From a virus: a DNA stretch of 31,512 bases. The notes under the pieces are model-generated. The model was not told the origin of the DNA. It did no database searches and worked only from the letters and a program-made list of their open reading frames with translations. Position numbers and translations under genes: made by a program. Shown piece after piece: positions 1-7,694 of the stretch (its first letter is position 1; the number at the start of each line of letters is the position of its first letter). The stretch lies in the IMG/VR virus record IMGVR_UViG_3300020176_000056, positions 1-31,512 of that record; one strand, written 5' to 3'.

Positions 1-228
1 GAAAAATTAAAAAACGTATTTAAAAAACGAGAATATAATGATGAAAATTGGCGTAGAGTGATGAGAACTATTTATGCTCTTGATGAATTTCATGGAACTA
101 ATATTGAAGAAGCAAATCCAGAACTAGCAAGAATGCTAAGAATGCATAATAAAAAAAGGGTATATAATCATAAATGTAATGGTGATCCGGATTGTTATTA
201 CTGTAACTTATATGAAGAAGCGATATGA
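1..228 (+). CDS. C-terminal fragment of unknown protein with Cys cluster
   Basis: The first reading frame is open from base 1 and stops with TGA at 226-228, giving 75 residues of a protein whose start lies outside the window. The end carries a compact metal-ligand-like cluster, CNGDPDCYYC, preceded by a His two residues before the first Cys. The rest is basic and probably helical. The stop overlaps the ATG of the next gene by four bases (ATGA), so it belongs to the same overlapping operon as the radical SAM genes downstream. I do not recognise the family. The Cys spacing could bind zinc or an Fe-S cluster, but that is inference. Confidence 0.6.
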   Translation, partial: EKLKNVFKKREYNDENWRRVMRTIYALDEFHGTNIEEANPELARMLRMHNKKRVYNHKCNGDPDCYYCNLYEEAI

Positions 229-1406
229 AATGTAAATTGGCATGGTCACATTTAGATTTTAAACCTGGTGGTTATGCACCATGTTATAGATTTAAATTAT
301 ATGACGGACATAAATTTGGTAATGTTCCAGAAATGCCTGATGTCAATTCTCCCGAGTGGGTACGTGTACGGGAGCAATTAAAAAATAATGAATGGCCAAA
401 AGAATGTATAGATTGTAAAATTCAAGAAGAAAGTGGAATCAGATCATATAGGCAAAGATCTGAAGATTTACTTGTATCTGAACCGGATTATAATAAAACT
501 ACAATTCAAGTTAAAGACCTTCAACTTAAACTTAATAGAGCTTGTAATTATTCATGTCGACATTGTACAGTTGCTAGTAATTCTAACTTTATTAAAGTTG
601 GTAAAGAAAATCCAGAAATAGCAAAAAGATTATGGGAAGATCATCATTTTGATCATATCATTGAGCGAAATGAACATAAAATAGATATACCTACGCCTGA
701 AGTTATTGATCATCTTTTTAAAAATATATTACCAACTATTGAACGTATTGAGTTTTCTGGAGGTGAACCATTTTTCCATGTTGAAATGTACAGATTTTTA
801 CAGCGTATGATTGATGATAGTAATATCGATACATCGCAAATTACTCTCATATATAATACAAATATGTCGCTTACACGATTTAAAAATTATGATATATGTG
901 AGTTATGGAAATATTTTAAAAGAGCTGATATTACAGTAAGTATGGATGGAACTACAGACTTGTTTAATTATTTTAGACAAGGTGGAGACTATAATAAAGT
1001 AATTAATAATATTCACGATATGTTATCTAGAACAGATAAAGTTACGAGATTATTATTTGTATGTACTACAACTGCATATCATGCTTTTTATATGAACAAA
1101 ATTGATTATGAATTAGGACTTTTAAAAAAAGAATTAGAACAAAAATATAAGATTGAAGTAAAATACAGACCAACATTTGTTCATTGGCCAGAAGGATTAG
1201 ATGTAGTTAATCTTGCCGAAGATACTAAAAAAGATTTATTAGAAACTACAAATGATACTGAATTTACAAAAGAATTTAAACTAAGATTAAAAGGAAAGCG
1301 TACTATTCCAACTGAAACATTTAAAGATATTGTAATGCTTCAAGACCAACTTTATAATAGAGACGCTAGTAAATTAGCACCGAGGATTTTTGATTATGTC
1401 TATTAA
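225..1406 (+). CDS. Radical SAM protein with N-terminal twitch-like Cys domain
   Basis: This 393-residue protein carries the radical SAM cluster motif CNYSCRHC (C107, C111, C114), which would hold a 4Fe-4S cluster that cleaves S-adenosylmethionine. A GGEP motif follows in FSGGEPFF near residue 180. The N-terminus has CKLAW (C3), a second Cys at C20 and ECIDC (C61, C64) followed by EESGIRSYR. This is the layout of twitch-domain radical SAM proteins in which the auxiliary Cys block precedes the core. Such enzymes oxidise or rearrange sugars, cyclitols or peptides; the substrate here is unknown. Its ATG overlaps the previous stop, and its 3' end overlaps the QueC-like gene by 11 bases. The family call is firm; the function is open. 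Confidence 0.85.
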   Translation: MKCKLAWSHLDFKPGGYAPCYRFKLYDGHKFGNVPEMPDVNSPEWVRVREQLKNNEWPKECIDCKIQEESGIRSYRQRSEDLLVSEPDYNKTTIQVKDLQLKLNRACNYSCRHCTVASNSNFIKVGKENPEIAKRLWEDHHFDHIIERNEHKIDIPTPEVIDHLFKNILPTIERIEFSGGEPFFHVEMYRFLQRMIDDSNIDTSQITLIYNTNMSLTRFKNYDICELWKYFKRADITVSMDGTTDLFNYFRQGGDYNKVINNIHDMLSRTDKVTRLLFVCTTTAYHAFYMNKIDYELGLLKKELEQKYKIEVKYRPTFVHWPEGLDVVNLAEDTKKDLLETTNDTEFTKEFKLRLKGKRTIPTETFKDIVMLQDQLYNRDASKLAPRIFDYVY

Positions 1407-2127
1407 TATTCCAATTATAATGAATAATGTAATTATTCGACTATCTGGTGGAGCTGATAGCGCCATATTACTTTATATGATTTGTGATACATATGAAAAA
1501 GCAGAAACACAATTAAATTTGTGGCCGATTACCGTTATTCATGGAGTAAGAAACTGGCAAAGTTATCATGCCCAACAAGTACTTGATTATATGATGGAAA
1601 AGTTTCCAGATGTAAATTGGAAAACTCATGAGGTGATTAAGTGTATGAATCCCGGTGGAAAACCAAATAATAAAAATGCTAATAATTATGTCGATGATCA
1701 AGAGTCGTTAATTGATAAAGTCGTAGCAGAATATGCCGGATCAGCTGCGGTATTTAATGGTGTAACTGCAAATCCACCAGAAGAAATAGGTGAAAAATAT
1801 TGGGGTTCATCAAAAGTTTTTGGTAAAAAAGTTTGGGATGTGCGAGAAAAACATAGAGACTGGAAATTTATTGCTGATAGAAAACCAATTGAAGATGATA
1901 GTGCACGAAAGCTAGTACATGTCAATCCGTTTATTCAACATCATAAAGGCCATATTGCTGAATTATATAAAAAATATGATTTAATTGATGATTTATTACC
2001 AATAACTCGTTCCTGTGAGGGATGGGACTATATGACAGCAAACTATCAAGAAACTTGTGGAGAATGTTGGTGGTGTATGGAAAGAGATTGGGCCTTTAAT
2101 GTATACAATAAAAAAAGTACATCTTGA
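1396..2127 (+). CDS. QueC-like PP-loop ATPase (7-cyano-7-deazaguanine synthase-like)
   Basis: This 243-residue protein has the PP-loop pyrophosphatase motif SGGADS at residues 17-22, which binds ATP and activates an acid substrate by adenylation. The C-terminus has C207, then C221, C224 and C227 in CGECWWC, followed by ERDWAF. QueC enzymes, which turn 7-carboxy-7-deazaguanine into preQ0, have the same zinc site and a similar Arg-(x)2-Ala/Gly-Phe tail. Length also fits QueC. I chose ATG 1396 over TTG 1390 because GAGG at 1382-1385 is properly spaced for it. No QueD, QueE, FolE or transglycosylase gene is in the window, so a deazapurine role is unproven. QueC-like proteins have also been recruited into other chemistry, for example the Qat and type IV CBASS defence operons. 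A dedicated amide or nitrile-forming step in the local pathway is an alternative. Confidence 0.78.
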   Translation: MSINIPIIMNNVIIRLSGGADSAILLYMICDTYEKAETQLNLWPITVIHGVRNWQSYHAQQVLDYMMEKFPDVNWKTHEVIKCMNPGGKPNNKNANNYVDDQESLIDKVVAEYAGSAAVFNGVTANPPEEIGEKYWGSSKVFGKKVWDVREKHRDWKFIADRKPIEDDSARKLVHVNPFIQHHKGHIAELYKKYDLIDDLLPITRSCEGWDYMTANYQETCGECWWCMERDWAFNVYNKKSTS

Positions 2128-3085
2128 ACCTACACAACTTTGTCAAGCAATGTGTCCTATGTGTGATAGGGTTACATTAGATGGTAAGTTAAATCCAAAA
2201 ATTACGAATGCTAGTCTTTCTCTTGATGATATCAAGGCTATGTTTTCAATAGATTTTATAAAACAACTTAAAGAAATGTATATGTGCGGCAATCTCGGAG
2301 ATCCAATGTTGGCTCCAGAATGTATTGAAATATTTGCATATTTTAGAAAACATAATCCGAAAATATATCTTTCTATGAATACAAATGGGGGAGCTCGTAA
2401 GCCTGATTTTTGGAGGAATCTTGCTAAATTAACAAATCATGTTACATTTTCAATAGACGGTTTAGAAGACACTAATCACATTTATAGAAAGGGTGTTTCT
2501 TGGAAAAATGTAATGAATAATGTAAAGGAATTTATTAATGCTGGTGGAAAAGCAAAATGGGACTACCTGGTATTTGAACACAATGAACATCAAATCGAAC
2601 TTGCAGAGGCAACCAGTACAAGACTTGGATTTGTTGATTTTAGAGTCAAAACGACTAACAGATATGATAAAAAACGCCCTGCATGGCAAACATATCGGAG
2701 AGGAAAAGAAAAAGAAATATTAAGACCTCCTAATAAATCGCAATATCAAAGTGAAGTAGTTAATAATCCTTTGAAAGATAGACATAAATTTGATATAAAT
2801 CCAAAATGCGTTAAAAATAGAGAAATATATATTGCTGCTACTGGTCACGTATTCCCTTGTTGTTGGGCACATACTTCTCTTATAAGTTCTCAAAATGTAT
2901 CCATGGAAGAAAAGTTAGATATGCAGTCTATGATAAGAGAAAATAATGCAAAAGAAGTAGGAATAAATAAAGCTATAGAATGGTTTGATAGTATATTTGA
3001 AAGATGGAATACTAATGATAAGCCATATATATGTTCAGCTAAGTGTAATATAAAACAAGATACAGTGAAATTACAATATGTATAA
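2099..3085 (+). CDS. Radical SAM/SPASM-like protein A (tandem paralogue)
   Basis: This 328-residue protein begins with EPTQLCQAMCPMCDR, which places the radical SAM cysteines at C15, C19 and C22. Internal motifs CGNLGDP, TNGGARKP and SIDGLEDTNHIYRKGV match the next gene almost word for word. The C-terminal part has a Cys next to an IYIAATG strand, then FPCCW and CSAKC near the end, an arrangement typical of SPASM-type auxiliary Fe-S cluster domains. SPASM enzymes act on peptides (RiPP maturases, anSME) or on carbohydrates such as aminoglycoside precursors. ATG 2099 is chosen because it aligns with the start of the paralogue. It overlaps the QueC-like gene by 29 bases, and a longer in-frame ATG at 2057 would overlap it by 71. 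Confidence 0.85.
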   Translation: MYTIKKVHLEPTQLCQAMCPMCDRVTLDGKLNPKITNASLSLDDIKAMFSIDFIKQLKEMYMCGNLGDPMLAPECIEIFAYFRKHNPKIYLSMNTNGGARKPDFWRNLAKLTNHVTFSIDGLEDTNHIYRKGVSWKNVMNNVKEFINAGGKAKWDYLVFEHNEHQIELAEATSTRLGFVDFRVKTTNRYDKKRPAWQTYRRGKEKEILRPPNKSQYQSEVVNNPLKDRHKFDINPKCVKNREIYIAATGHVFPCCWAHTSLISSQNVSMEEKLDMQSMIRENNAKEVGINKAIEWFDSIFERWNTNDKPYICSAKCNIKQDTVKLQYV

Positions 3086-4145
3086 TAACGTGAAAATGGT
3101 TCATTTTGAACCAACTCAAATGTGTCAAGCTTCTTGTCCTATGTGTGATAGAAACAAAAATGGTGGAGAAGTTAATCAATATTTAAAAGATGAATCTATG
3201 ACACTCGAAGGTTTTAAGAAAGCCTTCTCAAAAGAATTTCTTGCAAATCTTAATACTTTCTTTTTCTGCGGAAACCATGGAGATCCTATTTTTGCCCCTG
3301 ATATGTTAGAACACGCAAAATATGTTCGTGAATGTAATCCTGAAATTAATATGTTTGTTACTACTAATGGCGGTGCACGTAAACCTGAATGGTGGGAAAA
3401 ATTAGCAAAAGTAGTTTCATTTGTTAATTTTTCGGTTGATGGTTTACAAGACACTAATCACTTTTATAGACAAGGTGTTAAATGGCAAAATGTTGAAGAC
3501 AATATGGCAGCATTTTGTGATGCCGGTGGTTATGCCAAATGGACATTTCTTGTATTTAATTATAATGAACATCAAGTAGAACAGGCTCGTATGTTTGCCG
3601 AACTAATAGGTGTAAAAGATTTTATTGTGAAAAAATCTGGTAGATATATTAATACTGCAGACCTAAAGAAAAAAGATGATCATCAAGCAGTTTTTAGAGG
3701 GAAAGATGCTATTCGATTATCTCCGCCAAAAGACCCTAAATACCGTAACAAAGCAATTGATAAAGATTATGATAAAATAGTTGAAAAATATGGATCTATG
3801 GATAGTTTTATTGATGTTGCAGAAATTAAACCAAAATGTTTACAAAAACAAGAAATATATGTATCAGCTGAAGGTTTAGTTTTTCCATGTTGTTGGTTAG
3901 CAGGACAAGTATATAAATGGTGGAGACCTATTGAAAGCTCTCAAGAATATAAAGTTATTATGTCAACCGGTGGATTTGAAAAAATAAATGTACATCATAC
4001 GCCGTTGCAAGAAATTATTAATGGAGATTTTTTTGCTACTGTAAAAACTAGTTGGGATATTCATGGAGTAGGACAAGGTAGGATGAAAACTTGTGGAACT
4101 AAATGTAATGTAGGATTTGATCCTTTTGTGGCGCAATGGACATGA
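3078..4145 (+). CDS. Radical SAM/SPASM-like protein B (tandem paralogue)
   Basis: This 355-residue protein starts with EPTQMCQASCPMCDR (C16, C20, C23) and repeats the body motifs of the preceding gene: CGNHGDP, TNGGARKP and SVDGLQDTNHFYRQGV. The C-terminal Cys set is KCLQKQEIYVSAEG, FPCCW and CGTKCN, again SPASM-like. It is clearly the product of a gene duplication with upstream protein A, and is about 27 residues longer, mostly through insertions in the second half. Its start codon overlaps the previous stop by eight bases, so the two are probably translationally coupled and may act as a pair or in successive steps. The radical SAM family assignment is firm; the substrate is unknown. Confidence 0.85.
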   Translation: MYNNVKMVHFEPTQMCQASCPMCDRNKNGGEVNQYLKDESMTLEGFKKAFSKEFLANLNTFFFCGNHGDPIFAPDMLEHAKYVRECNPEINMFVTTNGGARKPEWWEKLAKVVSFVNFSVDGLQDTNHFYRQGVKWQNVEDNMAAFCDAGGYAKWTFLVFNYNEHQVEQARMFAELIGVKDFIVKKSGRYINTADLKKKDDHQAVFRGKDAIRLSPPKDPKYRNKAIDKDYDKIVEKYGSMDSFIDVAEIKPKCLQKQEIYVSAEGLVFPCCWLAGQVYKWWRPIESSQEYKVIMSTGGFEKINVHHTPLQEIINGDFFATVKTSWDIHGVGQGRMKTCGTKCNVGFDPFVAQWT

Positions 4146-4807
4146 ATAAATTATTAATTACTAGTGGCTGTAGTAACACTGATTTTAAATATCACTCTTA
4201 TATAAAACACGGTATTAATGTATGGCCAAATATTGTAGCAGAACATAATGAAAGATCGTTAATAAATGTAGCATCATATGGTGCTAGTAATGATTTAATT
4301 GAAAATACAATATTTGATACAGTAACAAAATATAAAAATCATGATTGTGTTGTTATGGTTCTTTGGACTGATATACGTAGACTTAACATAGCTGACGATT
4401 GGAGTCATAAAACTTTATTACCGAATGATTATGAGGTAGAATATAAAAACTTAGATTTTTATAAAGCAATGTTTAAAAAGTTTTTCCGTAATATGAGAAG
4501 AACTAAATTTATATGCGATTATTATGGATTTCCATGTTATTTTAGACATGGAGGTTGGCAAACTATTAAAGATAGAAATATAGTATCATCGATAAGAGAT
4601 TGGTTAAAAAATCATCCTATCCAAGAAGAAATGAATATGTCGTGGATGGAAATACTTTATGGCTGTATTGCTTTTCCAAATGAATATTTTTTAGAAAATC
4701 ATCCAAATAATATTGGACATCAACGTATAGCTAATATGTTTATAACAGAAATGTGCGATCCGATTATTCATAAACATTGGGTCGAGAAAGATTTTATATA
4801 TGAATAA
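4142..4807 (+). CDS. SGNH-hydrolase-like protein 1
   Basis: This 221-residue protein looks like an SGNH/GDSL-type hydrolase or acyltransferase. A beta strand leads into TSGCSNTD (candidate nucleophile S11, with Cys in place of the usual GDS Asp). ASYGASNDLIEN supplies the Gly and Asn of the oxyanion region, and ENHPNNIGHQRIA near the C-terminus supplies the catalytic-type His. Family members remove or add acyl groups on polysaccharides and lipids. Three further paralogues follow within 4 kb. ATG 4142 gives the four-base ATGA overlap typical of this operon; ATG 4136 is an equally in-frame alternative. The segment FRNMRRTKFICDYY is shared with SGNH-like protein 4, including a long near-identical DNA stretch. 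Confidence 0.72.
   Translation: MNKLLITSGCSNTDFKYHSYIKHGINVWPNIVAEHNERSLINVASYGASNDLIENTIFDTVTKYKNHDCVVMVLWTDIRRLNIADDWSHKTLLPNDYEVEYKNLDFYKAMFKKFFRNMRRTKFICDYYGFPCYFRHGGWQTIKDRNIVSSIRDWLKNHPIQEEMNMSWMEILYGCIAFPNEYFLENHPNNIGHQRIANMFITEMCDPIIHKHWVEKDFIYE
4487..4525 (+). repeat. Near-identical DNA segment shared by two SGNH paralogues
   Basis: Bases 4487-4525 match 8068-8106 at 38 of 39 positions, with 28 uninterrupted identical bases at the end. Both encode RNM(R/K)RTKFICDYY. The rest of the two genes is much more diverged, so this could mark recent duplication, gene conversion or strong constraint. Confidence 0.85.
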
Positions 4808-6125
4808 AATACTTGGAATATCAGAAGGTAGTCATGATGCCGCGTGGTGCCTTATTGAAAATAATAATATTATAGAAGCACATCATGCTGAAAGACATTC
4901 ACGTAAAAAAAATGATAAATGGATTAACAAATACTTATTACCTCAAGGTTGGTTTAATGTTGTAGGACATGAAGACAAAGTAAGAGTCAATGAAAGAAGG
5001 CTTTTTGCCGGACAAAAATATCAAGATGAAAATGTGATAGTTGACCAATTTTATAATCATTATGAAACACATGCTTGGGCTGGATGGGCAACTGCACCTT
5101 TCGACGATTGTGATATCCTTTGTATTGATGCAATTGGTGAATTTGAATCTGCAGCCGCATATAGTGTAAGAAATAAAATATTTACTAAGACTTGGGAAAT
5201 GAAATATCCACAAAGTCTTGGTTTAATATATTCTGCAGTTACTCATGGATTAGGTTATAAACCTATGGAAGAAGAATATATTGTAATGGGACTAGCCGCA
5301 TATGGTGAACCTACAATTGATTTTGAATATCTTATGGATGAAAATTGTCATAAAGGAATTAAATTACCAAATGGGCGGCCAGAAGATATAGCAGCCTCAG
5401 TACAAGCATTATATGAAAAACATTTATTAATCTTAATTGATAAATATTGTAAACACAACAATCTTATATTGATGGGAGGTTGTGCGCTTAATTGTGTAGC
5501 TAATTCAAAAATTCAAAATAAAAATATTTGGATTATGCCAAATCCAGGAGATGCCGGATCTTCATTAGGTGCTGCGGCCCGTCAATTAAATAATAAACTT
5601 AAATGGAGGGATCCTTATCTTGGAACAGATATCCAAAGGCCTATTAATCCTAATGAAGTTGCTAGATATCTTATTGAGCATGGTGTCGCTGGTGTGGCTA
5701 ATGGTCGTGCTGAGTTTGGCCCTCGCGCCCTTGGTAATCGTAGTCTTCTTGCTGATCCCCGTCTTGATATTAGAGACACTATTAATGAAATTAAGAGAAG
5801 ACAAAAATTCAGACCCTTTGCACCGGCAATTTTAGAAGAATATGCTAACAAGTATTTTGAAGGGCCTATGAATGAATATATGCAATTTGTAGCAAAAGCA
5901 AAACATGATTATAAATCCGTTACACATGTTGATGGAACTGCAAGAGTTCAAATAGTAAAACCAAATTGCCAATCCGTTATCCGACCTATTCTTGAAGAAT
6001 GGCATGAGTTAACTGGTTGTCCTATGTTACTTAATACAAGCTTAAATATTAAAGGACAACCAATGGTCGATACTTGGGAAAATGCAGAAGAATTTGAAAA
6101 TAAGTATAAAGTGAAAGTGTTCTAA
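4800..6125 (+). CDS. Carbamoyltransferase, NodU/TobZ family
   Basis: The 441-residue product has the hallmarks of O-carbamoyltransferases, which use carbamoyl phosphate and ATP to carbamoylate a hydroxyl group, usually on a sugar. The N-terminal Kae1/HSP70-like part has GISEGSHDAAW, HYETH (H87, H91) and IDAIGE around D110, which are metal and nucleotide ligands in the family. It also has GLAAYGEP at about 164-171 and MGGCALN. The C-terminal part has NGRAEFGPRALGNRS from about residue 301, KRRQKFRPFAPAIL, DGTARVQ and LLNTSLNIKGQP from about 410. It is shorter than typical NodU or CmcH proteins, which are about 550-600 residues, but both domains look complete in motif content. Start and stop overlap the flanking SGNH genes by eight bases and one base. 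Confidence 0.93.
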   Translation: MNKILGISEGSHDAAWCLIENNNIIEAHHAERHSRKKNDKWINKYLLPQGWFNVVGHEDKVRVNERRLFAGQKYQDENVIVDQFYNHYETHAWAGWATAPFDDCDILCIDAIGEFESAAAYSVRNKIFTKTWEMKYPQSLGLIYSAVTHGLGYKPMEEEYIVMGLAAYGEPTIDFEYLMDENCHKGIKLPNGRPEDIAASVQALYEKHLLILIDKYCKHNNLILMGGCALNCVANSKIQNKNIWIMPNPGDAGSSLGAAARQLNNKLKWRDPYLGTDIQRPINPNEVARYLIEHGVAGVANGRAEFGPRALGNRSLLADPRLDIRDTINEIKRRQKFRPFAPAILEEYANKYFEGPMNEYMQFVAKAKHDYKSVTHVDGTARVQIVKPNCQSVIRPILEEWHELTGCPMLLNTSLNIKGQPMVDTWENAEEFENKYKVKVF

Positions 6126-6970
6126 TGACTAAAAAATTATTAATTGCAGGTGGTGATAGCTGGTCAGATCCAACTGAGCATTATTATCTAGAAGCTGGTA
6201 TGGATAAAATTTGGCCAGATCATGTAGCAGATTTTTTTGAATGGGATATTATTCATACAGGCCGTGGCGGAGCAGGAAATGATTATATACACAATGCGTT
6301 AGTTGACGCTATTGAAGCAAATTCTCATAGAGAAATTATTGTAATGGTTGCGTGGTCTCAAGCTATGCGATGGGTACAATTTGATATGCCGATTGCTCAA
6401 CTTACTTTTAATGTTCATATGCCACAATTAGAAATGCCTTTTGGTCCTGCAAAAGAAAATGTTCAAGATCTAATGCAGCATTTATTAAGATTACATGTTG
6501 ATATGTATGATTCACGAGGTAGTAAAACTGTAGGACTTCAAAAATCTGATTGGTATCGATATATTGCTCGTTGGTCATTAAGAAATATTTACCTTTTAAA
6601 TGAATATTGTAAAAATAAAAATATTAAGATTATTCATCATAGAGCTCTTAATATTTTAAATGGTATAGAATGGATATACAATCGAAAAATAGATCATAAA
6701 GAAAGACAACAGATGAATGAGGCAATAAGAAGTAATAATAAACTTAATTACTACTATTGGAAAATAAAAGAATGGGATAATGTTGTAGGACCGGATTTAT
6801 TTCAAGAAGGAAGTTCTTGTTATGAACTTTATTCAAAATATTTTTTATCACAAAGAGAGCCTCATCCAAATAAAAAAGGAATGGAATTGATTGCACATTC
6901 TTTTGTCAATAAATACATTGAATATTACGAACCGCGAACAACATTAGAACCAGATTACGTATATGACTAA
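6125..6970 (+). CDS. SGNH-hydrolase-like protein 2
   Basis: This 281-residue protein is the member of the local SGNH set with a canonical block I, AGGDSWSD (D11, S12). Block II/III is GRGGAGNDYIHN and the C-terminal His motif is EPHPNKKGMELIA. All recognised catalytic-type residues (Ser, Gly, Asn, His) are present, so an active acyl- or acetyl-ester hydrolase or transferase is plausible. It is the longest paralogue because of an insertion in the middle (around residues 95-140). It starts on the last base of the carbamoyltransferase stop codon and overlaps the next gene by eight bases. The C-terminus is PDYVYD, a tail shared with the neighbouring paralogues. Confidence 0.75.
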   Translation: MTKKLLIAGGDSWSDPTEHYYLEAGMDKIWPDHVADFFEWDIIHTGRGGAGNDYIHNALVDAIEANSHREIIVMVAWSQAMRWVQFDMPIAQLTFNVHMPQLEMPFGPAKENVQDLMQHLLRLHVDMYDSRGSKTVGLQKSDWYRYIARWSLRNIYLLNEYCKNKNIKIIHHRALNILNGIEWIYNRKIDHKERQQMNEAIRSNNKLNYYYWKIKEWDNVVGPDLFQEGSSCYELYSKYFLSQREPHPNKKGMELIAHSFVNKYIEYYEPRTTLEPDYVYD

Positions 6971-7694
6971 ATCTAAAATTTTAATAACTTTTGGATGTAG
7001 TTTTGCAGATATCAATTTATCTCAATATAAAACAAATAATATTAGAGCTTGGCCTATTTTAGTTTCAGATAAACTTAATATGGATCTTCTTAGTTTAGGT
7101 AGAGGTGCTGCAAGTAATTCATATATAGAAAATTGTGTTTTTGACGCAGTTTTAAAATATAAAAATCATGATCCAATAATCATGGTACTTTGGACTAATC
7201 CACGAAGATCAAACATAGGTGACTGCGTGAGTAAGTTTACTAATTTAAAAGATTTAGATTTTCATGAAAATTTTAAGTTTAGTAATGAAAAATGTAATGG
7301 TGGAACTAGCTATGATTTTGATGCAAAAGATGCGTGTTATCGTTATATACGAGCTTCTTTGAGAAATATATGGAGAACTAGATATATAGCTAGAGACCAT
7401 AATTTAGAATATTACGATAATTTAGCAGGATGTTGGACAGCACCATATCCACATTTTTTTAATAAACATAATTCGTCATATTTAGATAATATTAGTAGAA
7501 TACAAGCCAAAATACAAAATGATTGGTATTTTAAAAATCTTAATTTTAAATTAAAAAATATTGAAAGAGGATTCCAAGTTTCCGGTATACCTGGTGATGG
7601 ACATCCAGATCAAAACGGACACGAAGAAATAGCTCAAATGTTTATAAAAAAATATATGAAAAAATTTTACGTTGAGGATTATGTATATGACTAA
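6963..7694 (+). CDS. SGNH-hydrolase-like protein 3
   Basis: This 243-residue paralogue has block I TFGCSFAD (candidate nucleophile S13), GRGAASNSYIEN for the Gly/Asn blocks and GDGHPDQNGHEEIA for the C-terminal His block. The strand MVLWTNPRR matches MVLWTDIRR in SGNH-like protein 1. It belongs to the phage type in which Cys replaces the Asp of GDS. Its start is embedded in the last eight bases of the previous gene, and its own end again encodes EDYVYD while carrying GAGG and the ATG of the next gene. The biochemical role is unassigned; by family it would act on ester or glycan substituents. Confidence 0.72.
   Translation: MTKSKILITFGCSFADINLSQYKTNNIRAWPILVSDKLNMDLLSLGRGAASNSYIENCVFDAVLKYKNHDPIIMVLWTNPRRSNIGDCVSKFTNLKDLDFHENFKFSNEKCNGGTSYDFDAKDACYRYIRASLRNIWRTRYIARDHNLEYYDNLAGCWTAPYPHFFNKHNSSYLDNISRIQAKIQNDWYFKNLNFKLKNIERGFQVSGIPGDGHPDQNGHEEIAQMFIKKYMKKFYVEDYVYD

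Noticed and set aside
2057-2098. Longer start (ATG 2057) for radical SAM protein A
   Set aside because: It would overlap the QueC-like gene by 71 bases, and the extra 14 residues have no counterpart in paralogue B, whose start aligns with ATG 2099.
1396-4145. Adjacent radical SAM plus QueC-like genes as a QueE-QueC deazaguanine pair
   Set aside because: QueE is a small enzyme of roughly 200 residues without SPASM cysteines; these radical SAM proteins are 328-393 residues with auxiliary Cys domains, and no QueD or FolE is present.
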